Shown in pieces: positions 8,189 through 16,881 of a stretch of 64,000 bases of DNA. Numbering within the stretch: position 1 is the first letter of the stretch; each line of letters begins with the position of its first letter. The stretch lies in the NCBI RefSeq assembly GCF_000190315.1, contig NC_015151.1:1798001-1862000 (forward strand), in the 5' to 3' direction. The notes under the pieces are model-generated. The model was not told the DNA's origin. It was given only the letters and a program-made list of their open reading frames with translations, and did not search any database. Made by a program: the position numbers and the translations under genes. The stretch is from Vulcanisaeta moutnovskia 768-28 (lineage in GTDB: Archaea > Thermoproteota > Thermoprotei > Thermoproteales > Thermocladiaceae).

Positions 8189-9676
8189 TTACCCATCATT
8201 AATCATAGAATCTATATCTAATGTATTCTTAATTATCGAGGAAAATTTGTCAATTTGTCTCAACAATAATTCAATACTCGATAATTCAAGTGAATTACGT
8301 TTAGGTAATCCAGCAACCTCCCTGGCCATATTAAGCACAAAGTTCCTAAAGATCGGATCACCTAACGAATCATGCAGCGTTATTCCAATCATTAAATCCT
8401 CCTCCCTAAATACCCCATCTTTTTGCTCTACATCTCTCCCGTTCCTCTCCCTTATTACTATTAATGGATCATCACCTACATATTGAGGAACACCTCTATG
8501 TATTTCATAACCACTGATCTCGACACCCTCTATCTCACCCCTCAAACCAACTGCTCTTGACAATGATACTATCTTATCAGCGCCATAGATTGTATTAACA
8601 TTAATGAGACCAAGCCCATCATAATTACCAGGAATACCAGCCTCAAGCCCATATGGATCACTCAGTACCTTGCCCATGGCCTGAAAACCACCACATATAC
8701 CTAAAATAACGGCTGAACCCTTGAACTTCATTAATGCCTTATCCAAGCCAACCCTCCTCATCCACTCAAGGCTCGCAACCACATTCTTAGAGCCAGGTAA
8801 TATAATGAGGTGAGGCTCACCTAATTCCCTAGGGCTTCTAACAATCCTGACAGTGACGTCATCCTCAAGAATTAATGAGTAAATATCATTGAAATTTGAA
8901 ACGTATGGATAGGCAATCAACGCAATATCCAGTGGCCCGTTACCAATCGGTCTTAGATCCATGGAGTCCTCAGGCCATAACCATAAATCATCAACATAAG
9001 GCAAAACCCCAAGGACAGGCTTACCCGTCTTCTTCTCAAGCCACTTTATAGCTGTACCCAGTAATTTCTCATCCCCCCTGAACTTATTAATGATAAAGCC
9101 CTTAACCAGTTTCCTCCACCTTGGTGGTAATGAACTCATTAAGCCAAGGCCTTGAATGAATGAACCACCCCTATCAATGTCTAGGACAACAAATACGTTG
9201 GCCCTAAGCCACTCGGCAGGTCTGAAATTGGCTATATCCCTACTAACCAGGTTAGGTTCATAGGCTGATCCAGCACCCTCACCAATCACTAAGTCAAAAT
9301 CCTCGGTCAACTTACGTATACTCGCCTTAACAGCGTTAATTGCGAGACGTCGAATCGCACCATTATTGAGGTACTCATTAAAGAGCAATTGAGCCCTTGA
9401 TTTACCAAGTATTATATACTCTGCCTTGGTACTCGACATGGGTTTTATTAGGACTGGGTTATGGTAAATACTGGGTTTTACACCAGCTACATAGGCCTGC
9501 ATGGCCTGAGCCAGCGCTATTTCACCGCCTTCAATAGATGGGTAGCTATTGAGCGACATGTTCTGGGCTTTAAATGGTGATACGTGAAAACCCCTGGTGC
9601 TGAGAATCCTTAATAATGCACTAACTATCACTGTCTTTCCTGAATCACTCATTGTGGATACTATGAATACATTCAC
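8189..9676 (-). CDS. cbiP: Cobyric acid synthase
   Basis: Amidates cobyrinic acid a,c-diamide side chains using glutamine and ATP in cobalamin biosynthesis. The N-terminal dethiobiotin-synthetase-like ATPase has STMSDSGKT (P-loop) and FKAQNMSLNS. The C-terminal class I glutamine amidotransferase has nucleophile Cys in ILGICGGFQAMG and His in GITLHDSLGDP. Length of about 495 aa is normal. The reading frame extends to ATG 9715, but a TATA-like ATTATTTTA lies about 30 nt before GTG 9676, which also starts right at the first beta strand (VNVFIVST), so GTG 9676 is preferred. Other corrin genes in the window are cobA, cbiB and a CbiX-like gene. Confidence 0.9.
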   Translation of the reverse strand: MNVFIVSTMSDSGKTVIVSALLRILSTRGFHVSPFKAQNMSLNSYPSIEGGEIALAQAMQAYVAGVKPSIYHNPVLIKPMSSTKAEYIILGKSRAQLLFNEYLNNGAIRRLAINAVKASIRKLTEDFDLVIGEGAGSAYEPNLVSRDIANFRPAEWLRANVFVVLDIDRGGSFIQGLGLMSSLPPRWRKLVKGFIINKFRGDEKLLGTAIKWLEKKTGKPVLGVLPYVDDLWLWPEDSMDLRPIGNGPLDIALIAYPYVSNFNDIYSLILEDDVTVRIVRSPRELGEPHLIILPGSKNVVASLEWMRRVGLDKALMKFKGSAVILGICGGFQAMGKVLSDPYGLEAGIPGNYDGLGLINVNTIYGADKIVSLSRAVGLRGEIEGVEISGYEIHRGVPQYVGDDPLIVIRERNGRDVEQKDGVFREEDLMIGITLHDSLGDPIFRNFVLNMAREVAGLPKRNSLELSSIELLLRQIDKFSSIIKNTLDIDSMINDG

Positions 9677-9878
9677 TGAGAGACTAATAATGTAGGGTAA
9701 AATAATCCTTACCATCTAATCGATCTTCCTTGCAATGCTCATTGGTGCAATTCTAATTAAACCCATTAAGGTTTTCATCAAAGCTAGTGCCAGCACTGCA
9801 ATATACGTGGGAAATAACGAAAAACCAAAGGAATTAAGAGAAAAAGAAAGATATGCATGATAATATTTAAAGACGATT

Positions 9879-10047
9879 CACCCCAACCCTAAAAGGTGAG
9901 GCTTTAAGTACGTCGAAGTGAGACTAAGGCGTAGAATATTGGGTCATCATGTAACGATTAACGGTGTGAAACCATTAAGCCCCATCAGGGACTAACACCC
10001 AAGACCCCAAGGTAGAAACTCCATCTCTTAAAGGGCGGGGAGGAGGT
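9879..10047 (+). mobile_element. Miniature IS200/IS605-like element (ends only, no transposase)
   Basis: The 9716-10106 gap has no intact gene. The left part carries CCCCAACCCTAAAAGGTGAG then GCTTTAAGT (9881-9909), nearly identical to the sequence after the GH57 gene at 33986-34019. The right part ends AAGGGCGGGGAGGAGGT (10031-10047), the kind of G-rich end that follows tnpB genes in archaeal IS605-type elements and forms the 3' part of their omega RNA. Nothing between encodes tnpA or tnpB, so this looks like a deletion derivative (MITE) or a solo omega-RNA relic. Boundaries are approximate. Confidence 0.5.
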
Positions 10048-10106
10048 TATCTATTAAGAGGAGAAAATTTAAGTACCTTCATGAAATTATTAATAGTGAT
10101 ATTGAT

Positions 10107-10520
10107 ATGACTGAGTGGACAACCATGAGGAATTATAAACTGTGGATTGGTATGGCGCTTATGGGATTATCAATATATCTAATAATTAAGTTATACGATA
10201 GCTTGTTCCTAAGCCTTAAAGTACCTATAGTGGCTGTTGGCCCTGATGGTGCATTAAAGGTAATCGGGTCGATACAACCATTCACAAGCCCTGTATTGGC
10301 GTATGATATAATAATGAGCATTATATTAACGGCTATATTATCATCCATAGCCTCAATACTTATTTACTCCTCACTAGTATTAAACAGTAAATATAGGGAT
10401 AATGTGAGGTATCAAGGTAATTTAATGGTGAATATTGATAACCACGACAATAGTATCGATGCCATAAGCAGTATTGCACTATCAAGTTTAGAAAGAAAGG
10501 CCTTGCAATCAAATACGTAA
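10107..10520 (+). CDS. Two-helix membrane protein; N-terminal half of a probable membrane-bound regulator
   Basis: 137 aa with two hydrophobic segments, about residues 10-28 and 72-95, flanking an extracytoplasmic loop (VPIVAVGPDGALKVIGSIQ). The C-terminal tail ends SSLERKALQSNT. Ten nt later, in the +1 frame, a winged-helix domain starts and its frame is open backwards through QIRKRGGMM. Joined as ERKALQ-QIRKRGGMMTQAEL they give the linker and HTH of archaeal membrane-associated transcriptional regulators (COG2512 type). One extra base near 10509 (CAATCAAAT) would explain the split. As written it may encode a separate membrane subunit. Confidence 0.6.
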   Translation: MTEWTTMRNYKLWIGMALMGLSIYLIIKLYDSLFLSLKVPIVAVGPDGALKVIGSIQPFTSPVLAYDIIMSIILTAILSSIASILIYSSLVLNSKYRDNVRYQGNLMVNIDNHDNSIDAISSIALSSLERKALQSNT

Positions 10521-10530
10521 GAGGGGTGGT

Positions 10531-10710
10531 ATGATGACCCAGGCGGAATTAGGGCGTGAGTTAGGGCTAAGTAAGTATCAAGTGTCAAGACTTGTGAAGA
10601 GACTTGAGGCTAAGGGAATTATTGAAAGAAGGAGGGCTGGTGTTACTAATGTTTTGATTTTACATAGTGGTCTTAACACCCTGGACAAGCTCAGTAAGAA
10701 TAAGGACTAA
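10531..10710 (+). CDS. Winged-helix DNA-binding domain (probably the split C-terminal half of the preceding gene)
   Basis: 59 codons from ATGATG at 10531, beginning MMTQAELGRELGLSKYQVS and continuing RLVKRLEAKGIIERRRAG, a complete MarR/TrmB-like winged helix ending before TAA 10708-10710. A GGGGTGG stretch 1-7 nt upstream could be a weak Shine-Dalgarno, so independent translation is possible. The sequence GGMMTQAELG is the usual junction in COG2512 membrane-bound regulators, so a frameshift from the upstream ORF is the simplest reading. Its 3' end overlaps the convergent gene that ends at 10660 by 51 nt. Confidence 0.6.
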   Translation: MMTQAELGRELGLSKYQVSRLVKRLEAKGIIERRRAGVTNVLILHSGLNTLDKLSKNKD

Positions 10711-10959
10711 GTTATCCCTATTACCTTGGGCATTGATTAGTGCCTCCAAACCCTTCTTAGTAAGGTAAACCCCTGAGTATGGCTCCCACCTAATCAGACC
10801 TAGGTTCTTCAGTTCATTTAAGTAACGTATTAACCTATCGTAGGGCACACCAACCATCAAGGCAAGCCTACTTAACCTATCGCAATTACCCATCTTATCG
10901 AGGGACAGTATTATATCCGAGTATATCTCAACCCTAGTCCTTGGTCTCTTCCTATACAT
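10660..10959 (-). CDS. Winged-helix transcriptional regulator (COG3432-like)
   Basis: About 99 aa from ATG 10959: MYRKRPRTRVEIYSDIILSL then a helix-turn-helix (DRLSRLALMVGVPYDRLIRY) and wing (LGLIRWEPYSGVYLTKKG). This is the small archaeal 'predicted transcriptional regulator' fold, usually a dimer binding promoter DNA. The frame stays open to a TTG at 11025, but that adds a non-family, cysteine-rich extension, so ATG 10959 is preferred. It is convergent with the split regulator upstream. Target genes are unknown. Confidence 0.75.
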   Translation of the reverse strand: MYRKRPRTRVEIYSDIILSLDKMGNCDRLSRLALMVGVPYDRLIRYLNELKNLGLIRWEPYSGVYLTKKGLEALINAQGNRDNLVLILTELVQGVKTTM

Positions 10960-11091
10960 CAAGAGAGTTTGCTCTGCAACAGTCTTTAACCATATCGTAA
11001 AGGCGCACAGGCAACTAAACGGCAACCTTATTGCAACCTTTAGTAAAATGCGATAATGATTTTGAATGATTTTGATGGTTGTGGAGAGATT

Positions 11092-11661
11092 TTACGAATG
11101 CTTCTCAGTTGATGCGTGAATTACCGGTATTACTACACACTTACCATTACCAGTGATGGCAACATTATTCACCGCGCCAAAATCGATACTAACATCATAG
11201 TTAGTACCATTAACGACTATAGGACTTGGTTCAAGGGGTATTTCGAACTTACCACTCGGTAACGTGCAGTTATAGACCTGCCCGTTAACATATGCTTGGA
11301 CGCTAGTAACGTATAATCGTATTATGTTGTACGTACCATTAGTCAACGAACACTGAACAACGAGTTGACTAGTATTAACTAGCTGCACCAGATCAAAGGT
11401 TGTTTGCGTTAGGCTACAGGTTACCCAAGTATCGTTGCCACCACCCTCCTTATGAAAGGCAATTTCATTTATTGTTACATATAGGTGATCAACCTTAACG
11501 GGTTTATCAGATAAATAGACGTATACCTGGCTTATTGGGTTAGTAGTTCCGCTAAGTATTATGCCTATGCCATGCCCACCAAGCATTAGATAGGCAACCA
11601 CTCCTATTATTACTATTACAACCACTATAGCACCTATAACCCAACCCTTCACTTGAACCAC
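11092..11661 (-). CDS. Membrane-anchored DUF4382-type surface protein
   Basis: 189 aa. Residues 6-27 form a single N-terminal hydrophobic anchor (VIGAIVVVIVIIGVVAYLML). The extracellular part begins ISQVYVYLSDKPVKVDHLYV and continues TINEIAFHKEGGG with N-x-T sequons, matching the DUF4382 domain, a beta-sandwich-like domain found in lipoproteins and surface proteins and of unknown function. GTG 11661 lies about 31 nt downstream of a TATA-like TTTAAGTAA stretch. No linked partner gene is evident. Confidence 0.75.
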   Translation of the reverse strand: MVQVKGWVIGAIVVVIVIIGVVAYLMLGGHGIGIILSGTTNPISQVYVYLSDKPVKVDHLYVTINEIAFHKEGGGNDTWVTCSLTQTTFDLVQLVNTSQLVVQCSLTNGTYNIIRLYVTSVQAYVNGQVYNCTLPSGKFEIPLEPSPIVVNGTNYDVSIDFGAVNNVAITGNGKCVVIPVIHASTEKHS

Positions 11662-11780
11662 CCAACTGCATCATGGCAATATTACTTAAAAAGTATGTTG
11701 AAGAAACCACCGTGAAATTTCCATGAAAAAGCCCCACTCATTATTTTTAAACCATTGAAACCAGGTGAGCTTTAACCCTA

Positions 11781-13109
11781 ATGACTGAAAGAATTACATG
11801 GTTAAAGAGGGACTTAAGCACGCTAGAGTTACTGGCTCTTGGGTACTCGGACGTATCATCAACCTACTACTTCACGCTAGGCATAGTCGCACTTAATTCA
11901 GGACCCTTACTACCAATAACGATGCTCCTAGGATCCCTATCCCTATGGCTCGTTGGACTGGCATACGCGGAATTTGGAAGTTCAATACCAAGGACCGGCG
12001 GCGCCTATTATTACATCCACCGCGAACTGGGTAGTACCTGGGGCTTCATTGCAGGTTGGTTATTGAGCTTTGACCAAATACTAATGATTGCATATGGCGC
12101 CCTGGGCACGATTAATTACCTCAGCGTAATAATTCCCTCTGTCTCGCGATGGCCTATGGACTCTGTATTGTCAATCCTAGTCATAATAATGATAATGGTG
12201 ATAAATATACTTGGGATAAAGACCTCCGCACGTTTTAACCTAACCCTACTGACAATTGATTTACTTGGAATAATGACATTATTGGTATTCGGTTACTACC
12301 TGGTAATTAGTCACGGGATTGTTATACCCAGGTTATCATTCAATTATGATTATTTAATTCATGGATTAACATACTCATTTAGGGGTTACACGGGTATTGA
12401 TGTTATTGCGCAATCAACGGGGGAGGCCATGACTCCCTACATATCGGTACCAAGGGCGATAATTGGCGTCTCCGTATTATCAACAACTGTGGCATTGCTA
12501 ATATCATTATTGACAATATTATCGGGCGCGTTAACGACAGTTTCCAGCAATGTTGGTGATCCCATAGGTGCCCTGGCAAGGTACTTGCTCCATAATACGT
12601 ATTTGTCTACCTATATCTCAATATCAATAGCAATAGTGCTTCTAATATCTGTAAATGCTGGTATTGTGGACTTCTCAAGGAGCATCTACGTAATGAGCGA
12701 AGATGGCTTATTGCCAGGCAGGTTAAGTAGTGTCCATGGTAGGTATAGAACGCCCCATTTAGCAATAATAATTTCATCATTAATAGCAATGCTATTCGTG
12801 ATACCAGGCAGTGTTGAGCTTATCGCGGACTCCTACGCAATAGCTTCGACTATAGTGTATTTAATGACCATGATCGCACTAATAATATTCAGAAATAAGG
12901 AGTCTAACCTAGTGCGTTACCTCAGGATGCCTGGCATAGTCATAAGACGGATAGAAATACCTATTGTGTCGATTATTGGTATCGCCATATACACATTCTC
13001 AATTGCTCTCATAATCCTAATTAAGTCGATGTATGTGTTAGTGGTGCTGTCATGGTTATCCATAGGCATATTACTGTACCTACTTAATAGATCTTCTCGA
13101 CGCACTTAA
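11781..13109 (+). CDS. APC-superfamily amino acid permease
   Basis: 442 aa with about 12 hydrophobic helices. The start MTERITWLKRDLSTLELLAL is followed by GYSDVSSTYYFTLG in the position of the substrate-binding first helix, then FGSSIPRTGGAYYYIHRELG, the classic APC consensus. Further on, FRGYTGIDVIAQSTGEAMTP fits helix 6. It probably imports amino acids or polyamines by proton symport, although the substrate cannot be read. Its 3' end overlaps the convergent RCK gene by 26 nt. Confidence 0.88.
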   Translation: MTERITWLKRDLSTLELLALGYSDVSSTYYFTLGIVALNSGPLLPITMLLGSLSLWLVGLAYAEFGSSIPRTGGAYYYIHRELGSTWGFIAGWLLSFDQILMIAYGALGTINYLSVIIPSVSRWPMDSVLSILVIIMIMVINILGIKTSARFNLTLLTIDLLGIMTLLVFGYYLVISHGIVIPRLSFNYDYLIHGLTYSFRGYTGIDVIAQSTGEAMTPYISVPRAIIGVSVLSTTVALLISLLTILSGALTTVSSNVGDPIGALARYLLHNTYLSTYISISIAIVLLISVNAGIVDFSRSIYVMSEDGLLPGRLSSVHGRYRTPHLAIIISSLIAMLFVIPGSVELIADSYAIASTIVYLMTMIALIIFRNKESNLVRYLRMPGIVIRRIEIPIVSIIGIAIYTFSIALIILIKSMYVLVVLSWLSIGILLYLLNRSSRRT

Positions 13110-13731
13110 CCACGAAGTCCGAGGCACCAACAATAAATAATTTATCGCCAGACTCAATCCTAAGCTCCTCATCACTAATTATCACATCCTCACCCCTTAT
13201 AATCAGTGGTATTGCAACACCGCACCTCCTTGCCACATCCCTCACCTCCTGATTTATGTATGGCGACTCCGAACTAATCACGACGTAATATGCCTGCACC
13301 TTATCATCTGAATAGAGCAATTGTTTAAACGGTAACTTTAAGTAATGAGCAATCTTCGACAGTACAGCATCAACAATAGGTATTGCATAGACACCTAACT
13401 CAATAAACGCATCGAGGTACTTTTCCTTATTACCAACCAATGCTATTATTGTCGGCACACCCCTCGACTTAGCAATCCTGGCAACCTCCAGGTTGGATTC
13501 ATCGTCCATGGATAGAACCACAACCTCGCTTTCATCGATCCCAGCATTCCTAAGAATGGATTCATTCCTTGAATTGCCAATATAGACATAGGCAGGGACA
13601 CCCCTACCCAGTTTTGCCTCATTCTCATTACTTGCAATCATACTTACATCATAACCATTACTAACCAATAGCCTAGCAACTACAATGCTAATGTCATTTA
13701 TCCCAATCACCAATGCCTTACGCACACGCAT
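13084..13731 (-). CDS. TrkA-type RCK (KTN) regulatory protein
   Basis: 215 aa. Residues 5-130 are an RCK_N Rossmann domain (ALVIGINDISIVVARLLVSN; VVVLSMDDESNLEVARIAKS) that would bind NAD(H) or nucleotides. Residues 140-215 are an RCK_C-like domain (EELRIESGDKLFIVG). Such proteins gate potassium transporters or channels and in archaea also attach to APC-type carriers. It is convergent with, and overlaps by 26 nt, the APC permease, which hints at a functional pairing. A second RCK protein, fused to a channel, is encoded at 16882. Confidence 0.85.
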   Translation of the reverse strand: MRVRKALVIGINDISIVVARLLVSNGYDVSMIASNENEAKLGRGVPAYVYIGNSRNESILRNAGIDESEVVVLSMDDESNLEVARIAKSRGVPTIIALVGNKEKYLDAFIELGVYAIPIVDAVLSKIAHYLKLPFKQLLYSDDKVQAYYVVISSESPYINQEVRDVARRCGVAIPLIIRGEDVIISDEELRIESGDKLFIVGASDFVVKCVEKIY

Positions 13732-13758
13732 TAGGCAGTTCAGTATTTAAAAACCGAT

Positions 13759-14724
13759 TTACCTAAGGTCCACTTGCCTACCATAACCCTCGAGAAACCT
13801 CCTCAGGTCATCCTCCCTAGGCAAGTTCTCCTCATCGCCCCTAACCATCACGACCATGGCAGCCGCAGCTGAAGCTCTTCTCATTGCTTTCTCCACATCA
13901 TGACCCCTAAGTATTGATGCAAGGAAAACACCTGCATAGGCATCACCAGCGCCAATCGGATCCTTAACAGGAACCCTAAAGGCATCAACCTTAACAATCC
14001 TACCCTCCCAATATGCCACTGAGCCCTTAAGGCCAAGCTTAAGCACGGCTCTATTAATACCAAACTTTGAGCGTAATTCCCTAAGCACATCATCAATGGC
14101 GGATATACCGAGCAATAGATTAGCCTCGTCCTCATCGAGAAACACAATATCTGCAAAATTAAGGGCCTTAGACAATACATTAATTGCATCATCAACGTTA
14201 GCCCACAGCTTCCTCCTATAATTAACATCAAACGACGTAGTGACGCCCTTACTACGAGCAACCTCTAAATACTTAAACGCAGCTGACCTGGCAGTATCGC
14301 TAATGGCCATGGTTATACCCGTAGTGTGAAAAACCCTAGCGCCACTAACGTAGTCTGGATCCACATCATCAGGGCCTAGAGCAGAGGCCGCAGAACCCCT
14401 TCTGTAATAGAGCACATCACTAACACCTGGTATTGGGTAATTTCTCTGAACGAAGTAAATACCCGTGGGCCTCTCGGGATCAAACTTAACGTGACTAACA
14501 TCGACGCTCTCACCCCTAAGCCAATTATAAATGAACAAGCCAAACTCATCAGCACCAAGCCTCGTTATTAACCCGCAACTAACATCAAGTCTGACCAGGG
14601 CAACACAGACGTTAGCCTCGGTACCAGTTGCATGCTTCTCAAAGTAGGTAACGTGCCTAAGCGGTCCATCGGTCACGGCATTAAACTGAACCAGAGGCTC
14701 ACCTAAAGCCACAACCTCAGGCAT
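13759..14724 (-). CDS. kdgK: 2-keto-3-deoxygluconate kinase (PfkB family)
   Basis: About 321 aa. PfkB motifs are the N-terminal EKHATGTEANVCVALVRLD and the C-terminal anion hole and catalytic Asp in DPIGAGDAYAGVF. Substrate-side stretches (YYRRGSAASALGPDDVD, SFDVNYRRKLW) match archaeal KDG kinases of the semi-phosphorylative Entner-Doudoroff branch. ATG 14724 (MPEVVALGEPLVQF) lies 29 nt after TATA-like TTAATAATG, so the in-frame ATG 14742 that precedes it is probably not used. A related sugar kinase activity cannot be excluded. Confidence 0.85.
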   Translation of the reverse strand: MPEVVALGEPLVQFNAVTDGPLRHVTYFEKHATGTEANVCVALVRLDVSCGLITRLGADEFGLFIYNWLRGESVDVSHVKFDPERPTGIYFVQRNYPIPGVSDVLYYRRGSAASALGPDDVDPDYVSGARVFHTTGITMAISDTARSAAFKYLEVARSKGVTTSFDVNYRRKLWANVDDAINVLSKALNFADIVFLDEDEANLLLGISAIDDVLRELRSKFGINRAVLKLGLKGSVAYWEGRIVKVDAFRVPVKDPIGAGDAYAGVFLASILRGHDVEKAMRRASAAAAMVVMVRGDEENLPREDDLRRFLEGYGRQVDLR

Positions 14725-14817
14725 TAAAACTGCAACAACCATGCATTATTAAGGAATTACTCTAACATATTAAATGAAACTAAAACCTTAAAAACAACAC
14801 AGTTAGGAAAGGATCGA

Positions 14818-14933
14818 GGGCCCGTAGTCTAGCCTGGTAGGATGCCCAGGGGCATGAAGCCCCGCCTAAGCCTGACGAGGACCATATCTAAGAACGCGGG
14901 AGATCCCGGGTTCAAGTCCCGGCGGGCCCACCA
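14818..14933 (+). tRNA. tRNA-Val(GAC) with two introns, CCA encoded
   Basis: Acceptor GGGCCCG pairs with CGGGCCC, discriminator A and CCA follow. The T arm is CCGGG-TTCAAGT-CCCGG. A standard cloverleaf appears only if two introns are removed. Intron 1 (22 nt, about 14848-14869) splits the anticodon stem at 29/30 and contains a GGGGC-ATGAA-GCCCC hairpin with bulges CCA and AAG. Intron 2 (17 nt, about 14878-14894) lies at 37/38. The spliced anticodon arm is CCCGC-CTGACGC-GCGGG with anticodon GAC. Multiple intron tRNAs are typical of Thermoproteales. Confidence 0.85.
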
Positions 14934-15081
14934 ATTCTATCATTATTCATAATATTATTGTGAATTATTTAAAATAAGCTGTTTTTACTTAGATTTTAAT
15001 TTTATTTATCTTTTACATGTGTAATGCTCTAAATTCAGATCTATAAGATAAAATTTATAAATAATTAAATAAATAATAACT

Positions 15082-16770
15082 ATGCGTTTTATTAGGGGTT
15101 TTCCGTCGACCATGATGGATGATTATCCATTAAATGTTCATGCAATAATAAGGCATGCTGCTTTATACTTTGGTGAGAATGAGGTTGTGTCTAGGGACGT
15201 TGATGGTAATATCATTAGGTTAACGTATCGTGATACCTATGATAGGGTCCAGAGAATGGCTTCAATGCTTGAGGGTGAGTTAGGCGTGAGACCTGGTGAT
15301 AGGGTTGGTGCATTGGGTGTTAATACCCATAGATATTACGAGCTATACTATGCCGTGTCAGGAATTGGCGCCGTCTTTGTTGAGATGAACTTCAGGCTCT
15401 CACCCATTGAGATAACCCATGTGGCTAACCACTCAAAGGTTAAGGTATTATTCATAGATGCGCCGCTCTTACCTCAATTTAAGAGTATAATTCCGCAGTT
15501 TAAGCATGTTGAGAAAGTCATAGTGATGGGTAAAGTGAACGAGACTATTGAATTAAGTGGATTGAAGGTTTATCATTACGAGGACTTAATAAAGAGCGGC
15601 AGTAAGTATGACTTTCCTCTTATTGATGAAAAATCGGCCTGTTGTGCATGTTATACATCAGGTACAACGGGTATGCCGAAGGGTGTTTATTATTCACATA
15701 GATCTTTCGTACTTCACGCAATGGCTATTCACCAGGTATTTCCCATGAACCCAAGCGATTCGCTACTCCAACTTGTTCCACTATATCACGTTAATGGATG
15801 GGGCATGCCCTTCGCGGCCACGATAGTTGGCTCAAAGTTAGTATTTCCAGGTATGTGGAGTATTAACGATCTTAAGCCCATAATTGACTTAATGATAAAT
15901 GAAGGAGTTACGCGATCAAACGGGGTACCCAGTGTTTGGATATCAATACTTAACTACTTGAGGTCAATGAATCCTAAACCACGCTTCAACATGAAGGTCG
16001 TGAGCGGCGGCTCAGAGCCACCGGTGGCTATGATGCGCGGCTTAAGTGAATTTGGTATCGAGGTAATACATGCCTACGGTTCCACAGAGACCTCCCCACT
16101 CACACATGTGTACGTAATTAAACCTGAAGTACTTAATAAATTAAGGAGTGATGATGAGTATTGGTCACATAGGGCTAAGCAGGGCTTACCTGTGTTTCCC
16201 ATGGAGCGTAAAGTCGTCGATGAATATGGCCGTGATGTCCCCTGGGATGGGAAGACTCCTGGTGAATTACTTGAGAGAGGCCCCTGGGCCATTAGAGAAT
16301 ACTTTAACGATAAGAGGACGTTTGATTCATTCTATGGAGAGGGCTTCGATATTTGGTGGAAAAGTGGTAATGCAGTTGTTATTGATGAGGATGGGTATAT
16401 GAAGATTGTGGATAGGCTCAAGGATTTAATAAAAAGCGGTGGTGAATGGGTATCAAGTGTTGATATGGAGAATTACCTAATGGCGCACCCAGTAGTTTAT
16501 GAGGCTACAGTAATTGGAGTACCGAATCCAAGGTGGGGCGAGAGACCATTGGCTTTCGTGGTCTTAAAACCTGAGTATAAGGATAAGAATAAGGATGCCT
16601 TAAGGAAGGAGTTACTAGATCACTTATCAAGTAGGTTTGTAAAATGGCAGCTGCCAGAGATATTATTTGTTGAGTCAATACCAAAGACGAGTACCGGAAA
16701 ATTCGATAAGAAAGTGCTTAGAGAACAATATAAAGATTACTTTGGTAAGGAAAAGAATAGTGAGATATAG
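15082..16770 (+). CDS. Fatty-acyl-CoA synthetase (AMP-forming)
   Basis: 562 aa of the ANL adenylating superfamily. The P-loop-like motif YTSGTTGMPKGVYYSHR is near residue 192, the adenine site YGSTETSPLTHVY near residue 333, the hinge DRLKDLIKSGGEW in the C-terminal half, and the catalytic lysine in KTSTGKFDKKVLR near the end. The overall sequence resembles long/medium-chain acyl-CoA ligases, giving acyl-CoA plus AMP and pyrophosphate. ATG 15082 follows an AT-rich TATA region (TTTATAAATAATTAAATAAA). A stand-alone gene after tRNA-Val. Chain length specificity cannot be read. Confidence 0.9.
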   Translation: MRFIRGFPSTMMDDYPLNVHAIIRHAALYFGENEVVSRDVDGNIIRLTYRDTYDRVQRMASMLEGELGVRPGDRVGALGVNTHRYYELYYAVSGIGAVFVEMNFRLSPIEITHVANHSKVKVLFIDAPLLPQFKSIIPQFKHVEKVIVMGKVNETIELSGLKVYHYEDLIKSGSKYDFPLIDEKSACCACYTSGTTGMPKGVYYSHRSFVLHAMAIHQVFPMNPSDSLLQLVPLYHVNGWGMPFAATIVGSKLVFPGMWSINDLKPIIDLMINEGVTRSNGVPSVWISILNYLRSMNPKPRFNMKVVSGGSEPPVAMMRGLSEFGIEVIHAYGSTETSPLTHVYVIKPEVLNKLRSDDEYWSHRAKQGLPVFPMERKVVDEYGRDVPWDGKTPGELLERGPWAIREYFNDKRTFDSFYGEGFDIWWKSGNAVVIDEDGYMKIVDRLKDLIKSGGEWVSSVDMENYLMAHPVVYEATVIGVPNPRWGERPLAFVVLKPEYKDKNKDALRKELLDHLSSRFVKWQLPEILFVESIPKTSTGKFDKKVLREQYKDYFGKEKNSEI

Positions 16771-16881
16771 TGATTTTAATATAGTGACTATATATATTCA
16801 TTGCAAATCGCGAATAACAAATAATGACATACTAGGAATCAAGTAATCTTTTAATAGGTCGTTAACTCATGGTAATTGTTT

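Noticed and set aside
9716-9850. Minus-strand open frame ending just before cbiP (AVLALALMKTLMGLIRIAPM)
   Set aside because: No convincing start and no recognisable family; likely chance reading.
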